In this document: in pieces, positions 8,400 to 16,363 of the stretch
Layout: each line of letters begins with the position of its first letter
How positions within the stretch are numbered: the first letter of the stretch is position 1
DNA from: Thiocapsa rosea
GTDB taxonomy: Bacteria; Pseudomonadota; Gammaproteobacteria; Chromatiales; Chromatiaceae
Assembly: GCF_003634315.1 (NCBI RefSeq)
Contig: NZ_RBXL01000001.1
Span: 1,224,501-1,288,500, forward strand
DNA length: 64,000 nt
Reading direction: 5' to 3'
Translations under genes and position numbers: made by a program
Notes under the pieces: generated by a model
What the model saw: the letters and a program-made list of their open reading frames with translations, nothing else
What the model was told of the DNA's origin: nothing
Database searches by the model: none

Positions 8400-9932
8400 A
8401 TGTCACTCTCCATCCACACCAAGGTCTTCCTCACGCTTCTGCTCGCCTGCGTCCTGGTGTTGTCGGGCACGCAGGCGTTCGTGCACTGGTCGCTTCAACG
8501 CGGATTGGTCGAGCTGGCCGAGGCGCGTGAGCAGGCGCGCGTAGAGGTCATTGCCGAGCGTCTCATCGAGATCTATGCCCGAGAGGAGGGCTGGGCGCCG
8601 CTGCGCGCATCGCCGCGGCTGTGGCTCGGCGCGCTGCTGGGGCGCGATTGGCCCTCGGAGGGGCGTCGGGGCGGACCGGGCGAGGGCGCGCGCCCTCCTC
8701 CGTGGGCGCGACGCTTCATCGGAGCGCATCATCAGGCGGACGGCGGCGATGGCTTCGTCTGGCCACCGTCGCCGTCCTTGCGGAATGAGCGACGGGATCA
8801 GGGTCCGCCGATCGAGCTACGTTTGATGCTGCTCGACGCCGATGGCACCCCGATCTACGGACGGCCGGAGTTGTTGCCCGACACTCGGCGTTTTCCGTTG
8901 GATCTCGACGGCGCGCCGATCGGCGAGCTGGCGGTCATCGCGGGTCCCCCGGTCGCGGAGCTCGCCGATCTGCATTTCGTCGAGCGTCAGGGTGGGCGCC
9001 TCTGGCTGATTGTAGCGGCGATGCTGGCGCTCGCGGCCGCCTTGGCCTATCCGCTGTCCAGTCGTCTCATCCGACCGGTTCAAGACTTCCAGCAGACGGC
9101 TCGTCGACTGGCAGCCGGGGACTATGACGCTCGCGTGGCGGTCGCAGGCGGCGACGAGATCGCCCGCTTGGGCCGCGACATCAACGCACTCGCGGATGCC
9201 CTGGGGCGCAACGACCGGGCGCGGCGTCAGTGGGTCGCAGACATCTCGCATGAGCTGCGCACGCCGATCGCGCTGTTGCGGGCGCAACTGGAAGCGATGC
9301 AGGATGGCGTAAGGCCGCTGGAGCGCGCGGAGGTCGATCGGCTGCACGGGGACGTGCTACGACTCTCGCGGTTGGTCGAGGACCTGAACGACCTTGCGAC
9401 GACGGATCTCGGTGCACTCGCCTACCGCATGCAGGAGATCGACCTTGCCGAGATCCTCCGAGAGAATATCGATGCCTTCCGGACGCGTTTCGAGGCCGCG
9501 GGACTCGCCTTGGTCTTCGACAATCGGCTCGCCGGTCGGCGCGACTCGGGTTCCGCCGAGTGTGCTCCGCTGCACGCCGACGCGGGCCGTATCTCCCAAC
9601 TCATCGGCAACCTCCTTCACAACAGCCTGAGCTACACGGATCCGGGCGGGGGGCTGACGGTGACTTTGAGCGCAGGTCCGGTCGGCGGCTATCGGATCAC
9701 CTTCGAGGACACCCCGCCCGGCGTCCCGCCCGAAGACCTGCCCCGACTCTTCGACCGGCTGTATCGGGTCGATGCCTCGCGCAGCCGCCACACGGGCGGC
9801 GCCGGACTGGGACTTGCGATCGCGAAAAACGTGGTGTTGGCCCATGGCGGGACGATCGAGGCACAGGCTGCGGCAGCGGGCGGTTGTGCGATCCGCATCG
9901 AGCTGCCGACAGACCGAGAGGGGACGAGTTAA
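8400..9932 (+). CDS. baeS: BaeS-type envelope-stress sensor histidine kinase
   Basis: This 510-residue kinase has a first transmembrane segment at about residues 8-28, a periplasmic loop rich in Arg, Gly and Pro, a second segment near residues 200-220, then HAMP, HisKA and HATPase domains. The H-box is ISHELRTPIA with the phospho-acceptor His near residue 284; the N-box is NLLHNSLSY; the G2 box is GGAGLGLAI. H-box context and the following ALLRAQLEAMQDGVR match BaeS. The start at 8400 was chosen because GGAG precedes it and TM1 follows directly. The stop TAA is followed immediately by the baeR ATG. The pair likely senses envelope damage and activates the downstream spy gene. Confidence 0.92.
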   Translation: MSLSIHTKVFLTLLLACVLVLSGTQAFVHWSLQRGLVELAEAREQARVEVIAERLIEIYAREEGWAPLRASPRLWLGALLGRDWPSEGRRGGPGEGARPPPWARRFIGAHHQADGGDGFVWPPSPSLRNERRDQGPPIELRLMLLDADGTPIYGRPELLPDTRRFPLDLDGAPIGELAVIAGPPVAELADLHFVERQGGRLWLIVAAMLALAAALAYPLSSRLIRPVQDFQQTARRLAAGDYDARVAVAGGDEIARLGRDINALADALGRNDRARRQWVADISHELRTPIALLRAQLEAMQDGVRPLERAEVDRLHGDVLRLSRLVEDLNDLATTDLGALAYRMQEIDLAEILRENIDAFRTRFEAAGLALVFDNRLAGRRDSGSAECAPLHADAGRISQLIGNLLHNSLSYTDPGGGLTVTLSAGPVGGYRITFEDTPPGVPPEDLPRLFDRLYRVDASRSRHTGGAGLGLAIAKNVVLAHGGTIEAQAAAAGGCAIRIELPTDREGTS

Positions 9933-10652
9933 ATGCACCAACCTGCACTGCCGCTGATCCTCATCGTCGAGGACGAGGAGCGCTTGGCCGACGTGGTCGG
10001 CGACTATCTGCGTGCGGACGGTTTCCGGGTCCATCACCTGGCGACCGGCACGGGTGCAGTCGCCTGGATCGAGCGCGAAGGACCGGATCTGATCCTGCTC
10101 GACCTCATGTTGCCGGGTCAGGACGGGTTGAGCATCTGTCGCGAGGTGCGCAGCCGCGCTCAGGTGCCCATCATCATGACGACGGCACGGGTCGAGGAGA
10201 TCGATCGCCTGCTGGGGCTTGAGCTGGGTGCCGACGACTATGTCTGCAAACCTTACAGCCCGCGAGAGTTGGTGGCGCGCGTCAAGGCCGTCCTGAGACG
10301 AACGAGCCGGTCGCTCGAGCACCGCCGGGGCGGTTTCTTGACACTCGAGCCGGAGCGCTTGCAGGTCTCGCACGACGGCATGGTCATCACGCTGACCGCA
10401 GTGGAATTTGCTTTGCTCGCTGCGCTCCATCAGGCCGCTGGCCGGATCCTCTCGCGCGACCGACTCATGGACCGGATCTATTCCGACAACCGGGTCGTGT
10501 CCGATCGCACCATCGACAGCCACATCAAGAAGCTCCGGCGCCGACTCACCGAGCTGGCGCCGGATATCGAGCTGATCCACTCGGTCTATGGTGTCGGCTA
10601 TCGCTACGAGGAGCCCGACGCCGACGCGGCCGTCTCGCACGACCCTGGCTGA
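9933..10652 (+). CDS. baeR: BaeR-type OmpR-family response regulator
   Basis: The 239-residue regulator has a receiver domain with acidic pocket EDE at residues 13-15, the phospho-acceptor Asp57 in LILLDLMLPG and the conserved Lys in VCKPYSPRE, followed by a winged-helix DNA-binding domain (about residues 135-230; RTIDSHIKKLRRRL and GVGYRY). It begins directly after the baeS stop codon, so translation is coupled. OmpR-family proteins bind direct repeats spaced 11 bp apart; such repeats lie upstream of the neighbouring spy-like gene. BaeR regulons in other bacteria include spy and RND pumps. Confidence 0.93.
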   Translation: MHQPALPLILIVEDEERLADVVGDYLRADGFRVHHLATGTGAVAWIEREGPDLILLDLMLPGQDGLSICREVRSRAQVPIIMTTARVEEIDRLLGLELGADDYVCKPYSPRELVARVKAVLRRTSRSLEHRRGGFLTLEPERLQVSHDGMVITLTAVEFALLAALHQAAGRILSRDRLMDRIYSDNRVVSDRTIDSHIKKLRRRLTELAPDIELIHSVYGVGYRYEEPDADAAVSHDPG

Positions 10653-10676
10653 GCCGCTGATCGGTTGGGTCGAGTG

Positions 10677-10800
10677 GACAAGCGCCAAGGGTGGACAAGT
10701 TGGGTAGGGTGGAGAAGCGCCGTAGGGTGGACAAGCGCAGCGCAGTCCACCAGCCTCGGCCCGGGGCTCGGTGGACTTCGCTCTCGCTCGTCCTCCCTAC
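10677..10800. repeat. Cluster of GTAGGGTGGACAAGCG palindromic repeats
   Basis: Several variants of GGGTGGACAAGCGC stand in tandem at about 10677-10735, the last continuing as GTGGACAAGCGCAGCGCAGT and CCACC, and an inverted relative (GGTGGACTTCGCTCTCGCTC) follows to about 10800. The same family is seen near 3.1, 56.2 and 63.2 kb. Such palindromes are widespread in proteobacterial intergenic DNA. Here they separate baeR from spy and could act as an attenuator of read-through. Confidence 0.75.
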
Positions 10801-10827
10801 TGACCGGCCCCGGCCGCTTCCACGAAA

Positions 10828-10857
10828 TCTGCACGATCTCTGCACAACCCCTGCACC
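10828..10857 (+). promoter_or_regulatory. Predicted BaeR operator: three 11-bp direct repeats
   Basis: The hexamer CTGCAC occurs at 10829, 10840 and 10851, exactly 11 bp apart, within TCTGCACGATCTCTGCACAA followed by CCCCTGCACC. An 11-bp direct-repeat period is the signature of OmpR/PhoB-family binding sites. It lies about 95 bp upstream of the spy-like start and just after baeR, so BaeR is the obvious candidate. This is an inference from spacing, not a match to a measured consensus. Confidence 0.6.
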
Positions 10858-10949
10858 CTGGTCACCTAACCTGCAGTGCGTCGGGACTGGACTCGACATC
10901 GCATCGGGACCCTCCCGGGGCGCAACGAAGACATCAAAGGTGACACAGT

Positions 10950-11504
10950 ATGAACACAGGCAAGAGCTTCCGCACTGCAACCTTGGCGTTCGCCGTCACG
11001 GCCGTCATGGCCACCTCGGTCTTGGCCGGACCTCGCGGCTACCATCAAGACCCGAGCGCGTTCGCGGACCAGCGCATCGAACGGATGACCCGGACCCTGG
11101 ATCTGACGAGCGAGCAGCAGAGCGAGATCCGAACCATCCTGGAGGGGCAACGCGCACAGGCACTGCAACAGCGTGAAGAGGTGCAGGCACGCATCGGCGC
11201 CGTTCTCACGCCCGAGCAACAGGCACGCATCGAAGAGCAGCGGGACTCTCGGATGGAAAGGCATCTCAACCGGCTCGCCGACCGACTGGATCTGAGCGAG
11301 GAGCAGGTCGCCGAGGTGCGCACCGTCATGCAGACCAAGCACGACGACTCGGGCATGACCCGAGACGAGATCCGAGAGCAGATCAAGGCCGTCCTGACCG
11401 AGGATCAGCTCAAGCGGTTCGAGGCCCGCGGACCCGGATCCAAGCGTGGCGGTCCGGGCGAACCCTGTGCGAAGGACAAGCCTCGCGGCGGGCCGGCGTT
11501 CTGA
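10950..11504 (+). CDS. spy: Spy/CpxP-family periplasmic chaperone
   Basis: The 184-residue protein has a clear signal peptide (MNTGKSFRTATLAFAVTAVM... VLA, cleavage near residue 26) and an all-helical mature region with repeated LTxxQ-type motifs: LTSEQQ, LTPEQQ, LSEEQV and LTEDQL. These define the Spy/CpxP family of ATP-independent periplasmic chaperones and zinc- or misfolding-responsive regulators. The C-terminal tail is Gly/Pro-rich with a single Cys. Its place directly behind baeSR, with 11-bp direct repeats upstream, supports control by BaeR. Confidence 0.9.
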   Translation: MNTGKSFRTATLAFAVTAVMATSVLAGPRGYHQDPSAFADQRIERMTRTLDLTSEQQSEIRTILEGQRAQALQQREEVQARIGAVLTPEQQARIEEQRDSRMERHLNRLADRLDLSEEQVAEVRTVMQTKHDDSGMTRDEIREQIKAVLTEDQLKRFEARGPGSKRGGPGEPCAKDKPRGGPAF

Positions 11505-11512
11505 TGGCTCAA

Positions 11513-11556
11513 GCCCCGGCCGACGACGGGTTTAATGGGCTCCGGCCGGGGCATTG
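11513..11556 (+). terminator. Probable terminator hairpin after spy
   Basis: GCCCCGGCCGACGACGGGTT and the following TAATGGGCTCCGGCCGGGGC form a long GC-rich stem (GCCCCGGCC with GGCCGGGGC) about 10 nt after the spy stop codon. There is no T-run of note, so termination may be weak or factor-assisted. Confidence 0.55.
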
Positions 11557-11594
11557 GACAGCAGCGCAGCCATCTCCGCTGCCTGCTCGGGCAG

Positions 11595-11625
11595 CGCCCG
11601 TCGGCCATCGGCCATCGGCCATCGG
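11595..11625. repeat. Tandem heptamer GGCCATC
   Basis: Successive copies of GGCCATC (CGGCCATCGGCCATCGGCCA then TCGG) lie within a degenerate segment homologous to 7273-7336, which has one copy. The expansion shifts the reading frame relative to the other copy, consistent with slippage in a dead gene tail. Confidence 0.7.
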
Positions 11626-11790
11626 CCGGATGATGCCTTCTTCCTTGACTTGAATCACGGGCGACCAAATTGGGATGTAGTGATACATCCTATCGGACCC
11701 GCCCGCCGCTCAATACCATCCGCCGGGTTCCAACGTTGATCAATGGGTCTGGCGATTCGTCCGACCATGGATACGATTGAGGAGGACGCA

Positions 11791-12831
11791 ATGGAACTCA
11801 GACCACTCGGACGCACCGACATCCGCGTCAGCGCGCTTTGCCTCGGCACCATGACCTTCGGCGAGCAGAACAGCGAGGCCGATGCACACGCACAGCTCGA
11901 CCGGGCGCTCGCCGCGGGTATCAACTTCATCGACACGGCCGAGATGTATCCGGTGCCGCCGCGCGCGGAAACCATCGGCCACACCGAAGCCTATATCGGC
12001 AACTGGTTCGCGTCGCGCGGTTGTCGGGACCAGGTGGTTTTGGCGTCCAAGGTTGCCGGTCCGGGCGCATGGCTGCCGCATGTTCGCGGCGGCAAGGCGC
12101 GCTTGGACCGAACCAACATCGTGACGGCATTGGACGGCAGCCTGAAGCGGCTGCAGACCGACTGGATCGACCTCTACCAGCTCCACTGGCCGGATCGCGA
12201 GACCAATTACTTCGGCAAGCTCGGCTATTCGCCGGAGGAGGACGCGCACAGCGTCCCCCTGCTGGAGACCCTCGAGGTCCTCGCCGATCTGGTCCAAGCC
12301 GGCAAGATTCGGCAGATCGGTGTCTCCAACGAAACGCCCTGGGGGCTGATGCGTTTCCTCGCACTCGCGCAGGAGCATGTCCTGCCGCGCATGGTCAGCA
12401 TCCAGAACCCCTACAGTCTGCTGAACCGGACCTTCGAGGTCGGTCTCGCCGAGGTCGCCATCCGGGAGGATTGCGGTCTCCTGGCCTACTCGCCGCTCGG
12501 ATTCGGCGTGCTGTCGGGGAAGTATCTGGACGGCGCGCGCCCGGCCGGCGCACGCGTCACCCTCTTCGAGCGCTTCAGCCGCTATTCGAACCCGGAGGCC
12601 GAGCGGGCCACGGCGGAATATGTCGCACTCGCCCGACGTCACGGACTCGACCCGGCGCAGATGGCCCTCGCCTGGGTGACGAGCCGCCCCTTCGTCACCT
12701 CCAACATCATCGGTGCGACGACGCCCGAGCAGTTGGAGACCAACCTCGCCAGCGCGGATCTCACGCTCCCGGACGAGGTGATCGCGCAGATCGAGGCGAT
12801 CCATACGCGGCAGCCGAATCCGGCGCCTTGA
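11791..12831 (+). CDS. Aldo/keto reductase, Tas-like
   Basis: The 346-residue TIM-barrel oxidoreductase has the family's catalytic tetrad context: GINFIDTAEMYPVP (Asp and Tyr), VVLASKVAG (Lys), and LYQLHWPDR (His). The C-terminal IIGATTPEQLETNL binds NADPH phosphate. The sequence pattern, particularly the long insertion after HWPDRETNYFG, resembles the Tas subgroup. Members reduce aldehydes and ketones; the substrate here is unknown. The ATG at 11791 has GAGGAGG at good spacing and gives the standard N-terminus MELRPLGRT. It is followed 14 nt later by the DUF429 gene. Confidence 0.9.
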   Translation: MELRPLGRTDIRVSALCLGTMTFGEQNSEADAHAQLDRALAAGINFIDTAEMYPVPPRAETIGHTEAYIGNWFASRGCRDQVVLASKVAGPGAWLPHVRGGKARLDRTNIVTALDGSLKRLQTDWIDLYQLHWPDRETNYFGKLGYSPEEDAHSVPLLETLEVLADLVQAGKIRQIGVSNETPWGLMRFLALAQEHVLPRMVSIQNPYSLLNRTFEVGLAEVAIREDCGLLAYSPLGFGVLSGKYLDGARPAGARVTLFERFSRYSNPEAERATAEYVALARRHGLDPAQMALAWVTSRPFVTSNIIGATTPEQLETNLASADLTLPDEVIAQIEAIHTRQPNPAP

Positions 12832-12845
12832 ACCTGTAGGGGCGA

Positions 12846-13658
12846 ATGAAGATCTACGGCATCGACTTCACCAGCCGACCGAGTCCCGGCAAGCCCATCA
12901 CCTGTCTGGAATGCTGTTTGGATGGCCTGCGGCTGGAGGCCGGCGAGCTGATCGAATGGCGGGACTTCGAGGGTTTCGAGACCGCGTTGCAGCGACCCGG
13001 GCCATGGATCGCCGGGGTCGATTTTCCCTTGGGCCAATCGCGCACCTTCATCGAGAACATCGGCTGGCCCGACACCTGGGCGGGCTATGTGGATCACGCA
13101 GCCGGACTCGGCCGCGACGGGTTCCGCGCCACGTTGGATGGGTACAGAGCGGTCCGTCCGCCGGGCGACAAAGAACACCGCCGCGCCACGGATCGTGCGA
13201 CCGGGGCGATCAGCCCGCAAAAGCTCTACGGCACGCCGGTCGGACTCATGTTCTTGGAGGGCGCGCCGCGGCTGCGCAAGGCCGGCGTGAGGATTCCGGG
13301 ACTCCAAGACGGCGACCCCGAGCGGATCGTCGTCGAAGCCTATCCGGGCGTCCTCGCCCGTCGGCTCATCGGCAGGCAGGGTTACAAACAGGACACAAGA
13401 TCCAAGCAGACAGCGCAGCGAGATGACGCCAGGAAAAGGCTCCTCGCCCTGATCCTCCACGGAGCGACACAACCCATCTACGGCCTGAAGGTCGACGCGG
13501 ACCCGAGCCTCGCCGAGGATCCGAGCGGCGACCGGCTCGACGCCCTGCTGTGTGCCATCCAAGCGGCTTGGGCCTGGACGCAACGGGAGACGGGGTTCGG
13601 GATGCCGGACGCGATGGACTGTCTGGAAGGGGCGATCGCGCACCCGATCGGCGGCTGA
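12846..13658 (+). CDS. DUF429 family protein
   Basis: This 270-residue protein starts MKIYGIDFTSRPSPGKPITC, a DUF429-type opening in which an RNase-H-like strand carries an Asp. Later acidic residues in WIAGVDFPLG, VVEAYPG and GDRLDALLCAIQAA could complete an RNase-H-fold metal site. The family's biochemical function is not established. It starts 14 nt after the aldo/keto reductase gene and is likely co-transcribed with it, which does not by itself suggest a role. Confidence 0.8.
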   Translation: MKIYGIDFTSRPSPGKPITCLECCLDGLRLEAGELIEWRDFEGFETALQRPGPWIAGVDFPLGQSRTFIENIGWPDTWAGYVDHAAGLGRDGFRATLDGYRAVRPPGDKEHRRATDRATGAISPQKLYGTPVGLMFLEGAPRLRKAGVRIPGLQDGDPERIVVEAYPGVLARRLIGRQGYKQDTRSKQTAQRDDARKRLLALILHGATQPIYGLKVDADPSLAEDPSGDRLDALLCAIQAAWAWTQRETGFGMPDAMDCLEGAIAHPIGG

Positions 13659-13742
13659 CGCACCGATGCACGCGCGATCGGAACCGATCTGCACGCGATA
13701 CGGTCGGCAGATCGTCGTGTGGAGGCTGTTTTCAGCAGCCGG

Positions 13743-14645
13743 TCAGTCGGATTTCGGCGGCGATTCGCGCTCGACCACGATGCCGGGATGCCCGCATTTC
13801 AGACCCGCCAGCTTGACCGCCTGCACGACTGCCTCCGCGGCGGGCCGACCCTGCAGCAGGCCATGGATGACCCCGGCATTGAAGACATCGCCCGCACCCA
13901 GCGTATCGACGACACGCGTCGGGACGTAGGCCGGCACCCGCTGGACTTGACCGCCGCGGGCAAGGAATGCGGCACCGTCCGCGCCCCAAGCAACAACGCA
14001 AAGCCGTGCATCGCTGCGCACGAGGAGATCCTCCAGAAAGTCACCCGGATCCTCGCGTCCGCCGGCACGCGCAAAGGCGCGACTCGCCAGCAACAGTTGC
14101 GGGCCATGCAGCAACGCCTCGATCCCGGGACGGGATTTCTCCAGCTCGACCGAGATCGGCACATCCGGGGCCTCCTCGCGGACACGGCGGATCATCCGTG
14201 CGGTCTCCAGCGGGTTGCGCCCTTCGAAATGGACCCAGGCGAGTCCATCGAGCGAGACCCGTCCGAAATCGTCCGCACTCAGCTCGGGCAGGTCCCGAAA
14301 ATGGACGATGGTCCGGCTGCCGCCTCCGCGGCTGAGCAGGATCGACGAGGTCGGGGTGGTCCCGCCGGGCACCCGCATGGCCTCCCGCGCGTGGATACCC
14401 TGATCGGCAAGGTCGGCGAGGATCAGGTCGGCCGCGGGGTCGTCGCCCAGGATACCCACCCAACGGCAGTCGTGTCCGAGCTGCGACAGCACGGCGAGAC
14501 TGTTGGTGACATTGCCGCCGCGCACCCGGCGCATGGCCAGGGCGCGGACCTCGTCGTCCTCGGCGGGATAGACCGCGACCTCGTAGACGAGATCGAGCAC
14601 GGCGATGCCGACACCCAACACGGGGCCGGCGGAGCGCCCCCGCAC
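13743..14645 (-). CDS. PfkB-family sugar kinase (ketohexokinase-like)
   Basis: The 300-residue ribokinase-fold enzyme contains the N-terminal glycine pair motif RRVRGGNVTNSLAVLSQLG and the C-terminal signature DTLGAGDVFNAGVIHGLLQG with the catalytic Asp and anion hole. The layout resembles ketohexokinase and related eukaryote-like members that phosphorylate fructose or other ketoses; substrate is not determinable. A GTG at 14645 places the first strand normally; a TTG at 14675 would overlap the upstream SUMF1 gene by 17 nt. It follows that gene closely on the same strand. Confidence 0.85.
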   Translation of the reverse strand: MRGRSAGPVLGVGIAVLDLVYEVAVYPAEDDEVRALAMRRVRGGNVTNSLAVLSQLGHDCRWVGILGDDPAADLILADLADQGIHAREAMRVPGGTTPTSSILLSRGGGSRTIVHFRDLPELSADDFGRVSLDGLAWVHFEGRNPLETARMIRRVREEAPDVPISVELEKSRPGIEALLHGPQLLLASRAFARAGGREDPGDFLEDLLVRSDARLCVVAWGADGAAFLARGGQVQRVPAYVPTRVVDTLGAGDVFNAGVIHGLLQGRPAAEAVVQAVKLAGLKCGHPGIVVERESPPKSD

Positions 14646-14658
14646 GGTCTCGGCAGGA

Positions 14659-16098
14659 TCAGAGATCGCGTGCAACGCGGAACCCCAGCATATTCAGACG
14701 CGTTCCCGGAACGAAGCGTGCACGAACAAAGGTTCGCATCGAGGCGGAAGGTTTGTTGAAGGCGCCGCCGCGGGCGACGCGATCGGTGCAGGGACCGTCC
14801 GTACGGGCCCGGCCGTCGCTCGGTGCGCCTTCGTAGCCCGACTGATAGCAGTCCTCGACCCACTCCATGACATTGCCTGCCGTGTCGTGGAGACCGAAGG
14901 GGCTCGGGTCGAAGCCCCCCACGGGCGCCGTCGAGCGGTTGTCCCAGGCGCTGCCGCAATCGAAACAGACCGCCCGATTCGGCTCCAGGCCGAACCCCCA
15001 CCAGTAGGATCCGCGCCCGCCGGCTCGCGCCGCATACTCCCATTCGGCCTCGCTCGGCAGGCGGTAGCTGCGTCCGGTCTCGCGGGAGAGCCAGGCCGTA
15101 TAGGCGCGGGCATCGTCCCAGCTCACCCCGACCACCGGGCGGTTGCCTCGACCCCAACCGAAGTCCTTCGCAAATCCACGGCCGACGGCGCGGGCAAAAC
15201 GATCGTATTCCTCGAAGGTGACCTCGTAGACCCCCATCAAGAAGGGCGCGATCTCAACCTCGCGCGCCGGCCCGAAATCGCTCGCGACCATGAGATTTCG
15301 GCCCATCGGAAAACGCCCGCCCGGGAGCCTCGCGAGCGTCGGACCAAACCCGCCGTTGCGCAGCCGATCACGCTGTGTCGGGACAGAGACGATCGAGGGC
15401 TCAGCCAGCCCGGATGTCGGCCCGGATGTCGGCCCGGATGTCGGCTCGGTCCCGGACGGCAGTTCGCTCGCCCCGGTCGCGGGCTGCGTTGCAGAGGACT
15501 CCGAGGAGGCGACTTCCGGGGTTGCGGGGGCCGGCGGACGCTCGGCACGCAGCCAAACGAAAAGGACGAGCAGGACGAACGCCGGGAGCAGAAGCAGCGG
15601 CCAGAGGCCGACGCTGATCGCGCGACGCCGGATCCGAGGTGGCTCGGCTGACGGCCCGCGCGGCGGTGCCGGCGCGAGCAGGGCGGGCTCGCTCCCCTGC
15701 GCCTGAAGATCGAGAAGGGCCTGCCGCAAGCGGCCGACCTCGTCTTGGGCGGACTTCAGGGAAAGATCGCGCCGCTCGACCTCTTTGCGCAGGCCGTCGA
15801 AGACCAGATGCTGATCCTCCAGGACGTCCTCGAGACGGCGACACTCCTCGGTGATCGCATCGAGCGCCTGCTCTTTTGCGCCGAGGGTCCGCTGCAGGCT
15901 GTCGAGTTCCTGACGCAGGGCGAGCTTCTCCGCGGCCGAGGCCGCTCCGCCCTCGACGGCGGAGCGCTCGCGCAGCCGGCGATTGATGCGCGCGACCTCC
16001 TGCTGGGCCTCGCGACGCATCTCGCCCAAGGCCTGTCGCAGTGAGTCGGTCTCGGTGCGATCGCCTTGCAGGGGCTGTAAGTTCGTTTCGTCGACCAT
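14659..16098 (-). CDS. Membrane-anchored SUMF1/FGE-domain protein with coiled coil
   Basis: The 479-residue protein combines a cytoplasmic coiled coil (about residues 10-135, rich in Glu, Arg and Leu), one transmembrane helix (about 165-185, LWPLLLLPAFVLLVLFVWL), a low-complexity linker with a TSGP repeat encoded by a 12-bp tandem repeat (15411-15447), and a C-terminal formylglycine-generating-enzyme-like domain (GRFPMGR, VSWDDARAYTAWLS, RLPSEAEWEYAARAG, DTAGNVMEWVED). Many bacterial SUMF1 domains are not sulfatase activators; no sulfatase is nearby, so the role is unknown. The domain would face the periplasm. Confidence 0.85.
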   Translation of the reverse strand: MVDETNLQPLQGDRTETDSLRQALGEMRREAQQEVARINRRLRERSAVEGGAASAAEKLALRQELDSLQRTLGAKEQALDAITEECRRLEDVLEDQHLVFDGLRKEVERRDLSLKSAQDEVGRLRQALLDLQAQGSEPALLAPAPPRGPSAEPPRIRRRAISVGLWPLLLLPAFVLLVLFVWLRAERPPAPATPEVASSESSATQPATGASELPSGTEPTSGPTSGPTSGLAEPSIVSVPTQRDRLRNGGFGPTLARLPGGRFPMGRNLMVASDFGPAREVEIAPFLMGVYEVTFEEYDRFARAVGRGFAKDFGWGRGNRPVVGVSWDDARAYTAWLSRETGRSYRLPSEAEWEYAARAGGRGSYWWGFGLEPNRAVCFDCGSAWDNRSTAPVGGFDPSPFGLHDTAGNVMEWVEDCYQSGYEGAPSDGRARTDGPCTDRVARGGAFNKPSASMRTFVRARFVPGTRLNMLGFRVARDL

Positions 16099-16363
16099 TC
16101 AGGAGGGCATCGGGTTGGTTACACCGGCTTGAGCGTCGGGCAACATCGTCGGATCATGCGGCTCGCGAGTGCGGGTCCGGCGCGTAAGATTCGCATGATC
16201 GGCGGTCGGTTGCACCCCGGGTTGAACCTCCGCCGCAGCCTCGGGCAACAGCGAGCGGACACGTCCGGCACGAGAGACGGCGACCGTCCCGCCCCCCGGA
16301 TCACGCCATCGGCGCAGGAGAACTCCGCCATGCACTCGACACACGCGTCCGGAACCCGCTCCA

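Noticed and set aside
11504-11790. A tRNA or small RNA gene after spy
   Set aside because: Only a GC hairpin and a degenerate heptamer repeat are visible; no cloverleaf or known RNA family.
15411-15447. A 12-bp tandem repeat as an intergenic repeat
   Set aside because: It lies inside the SUMF1-protein gene and encodes the TSGP linker repeat.
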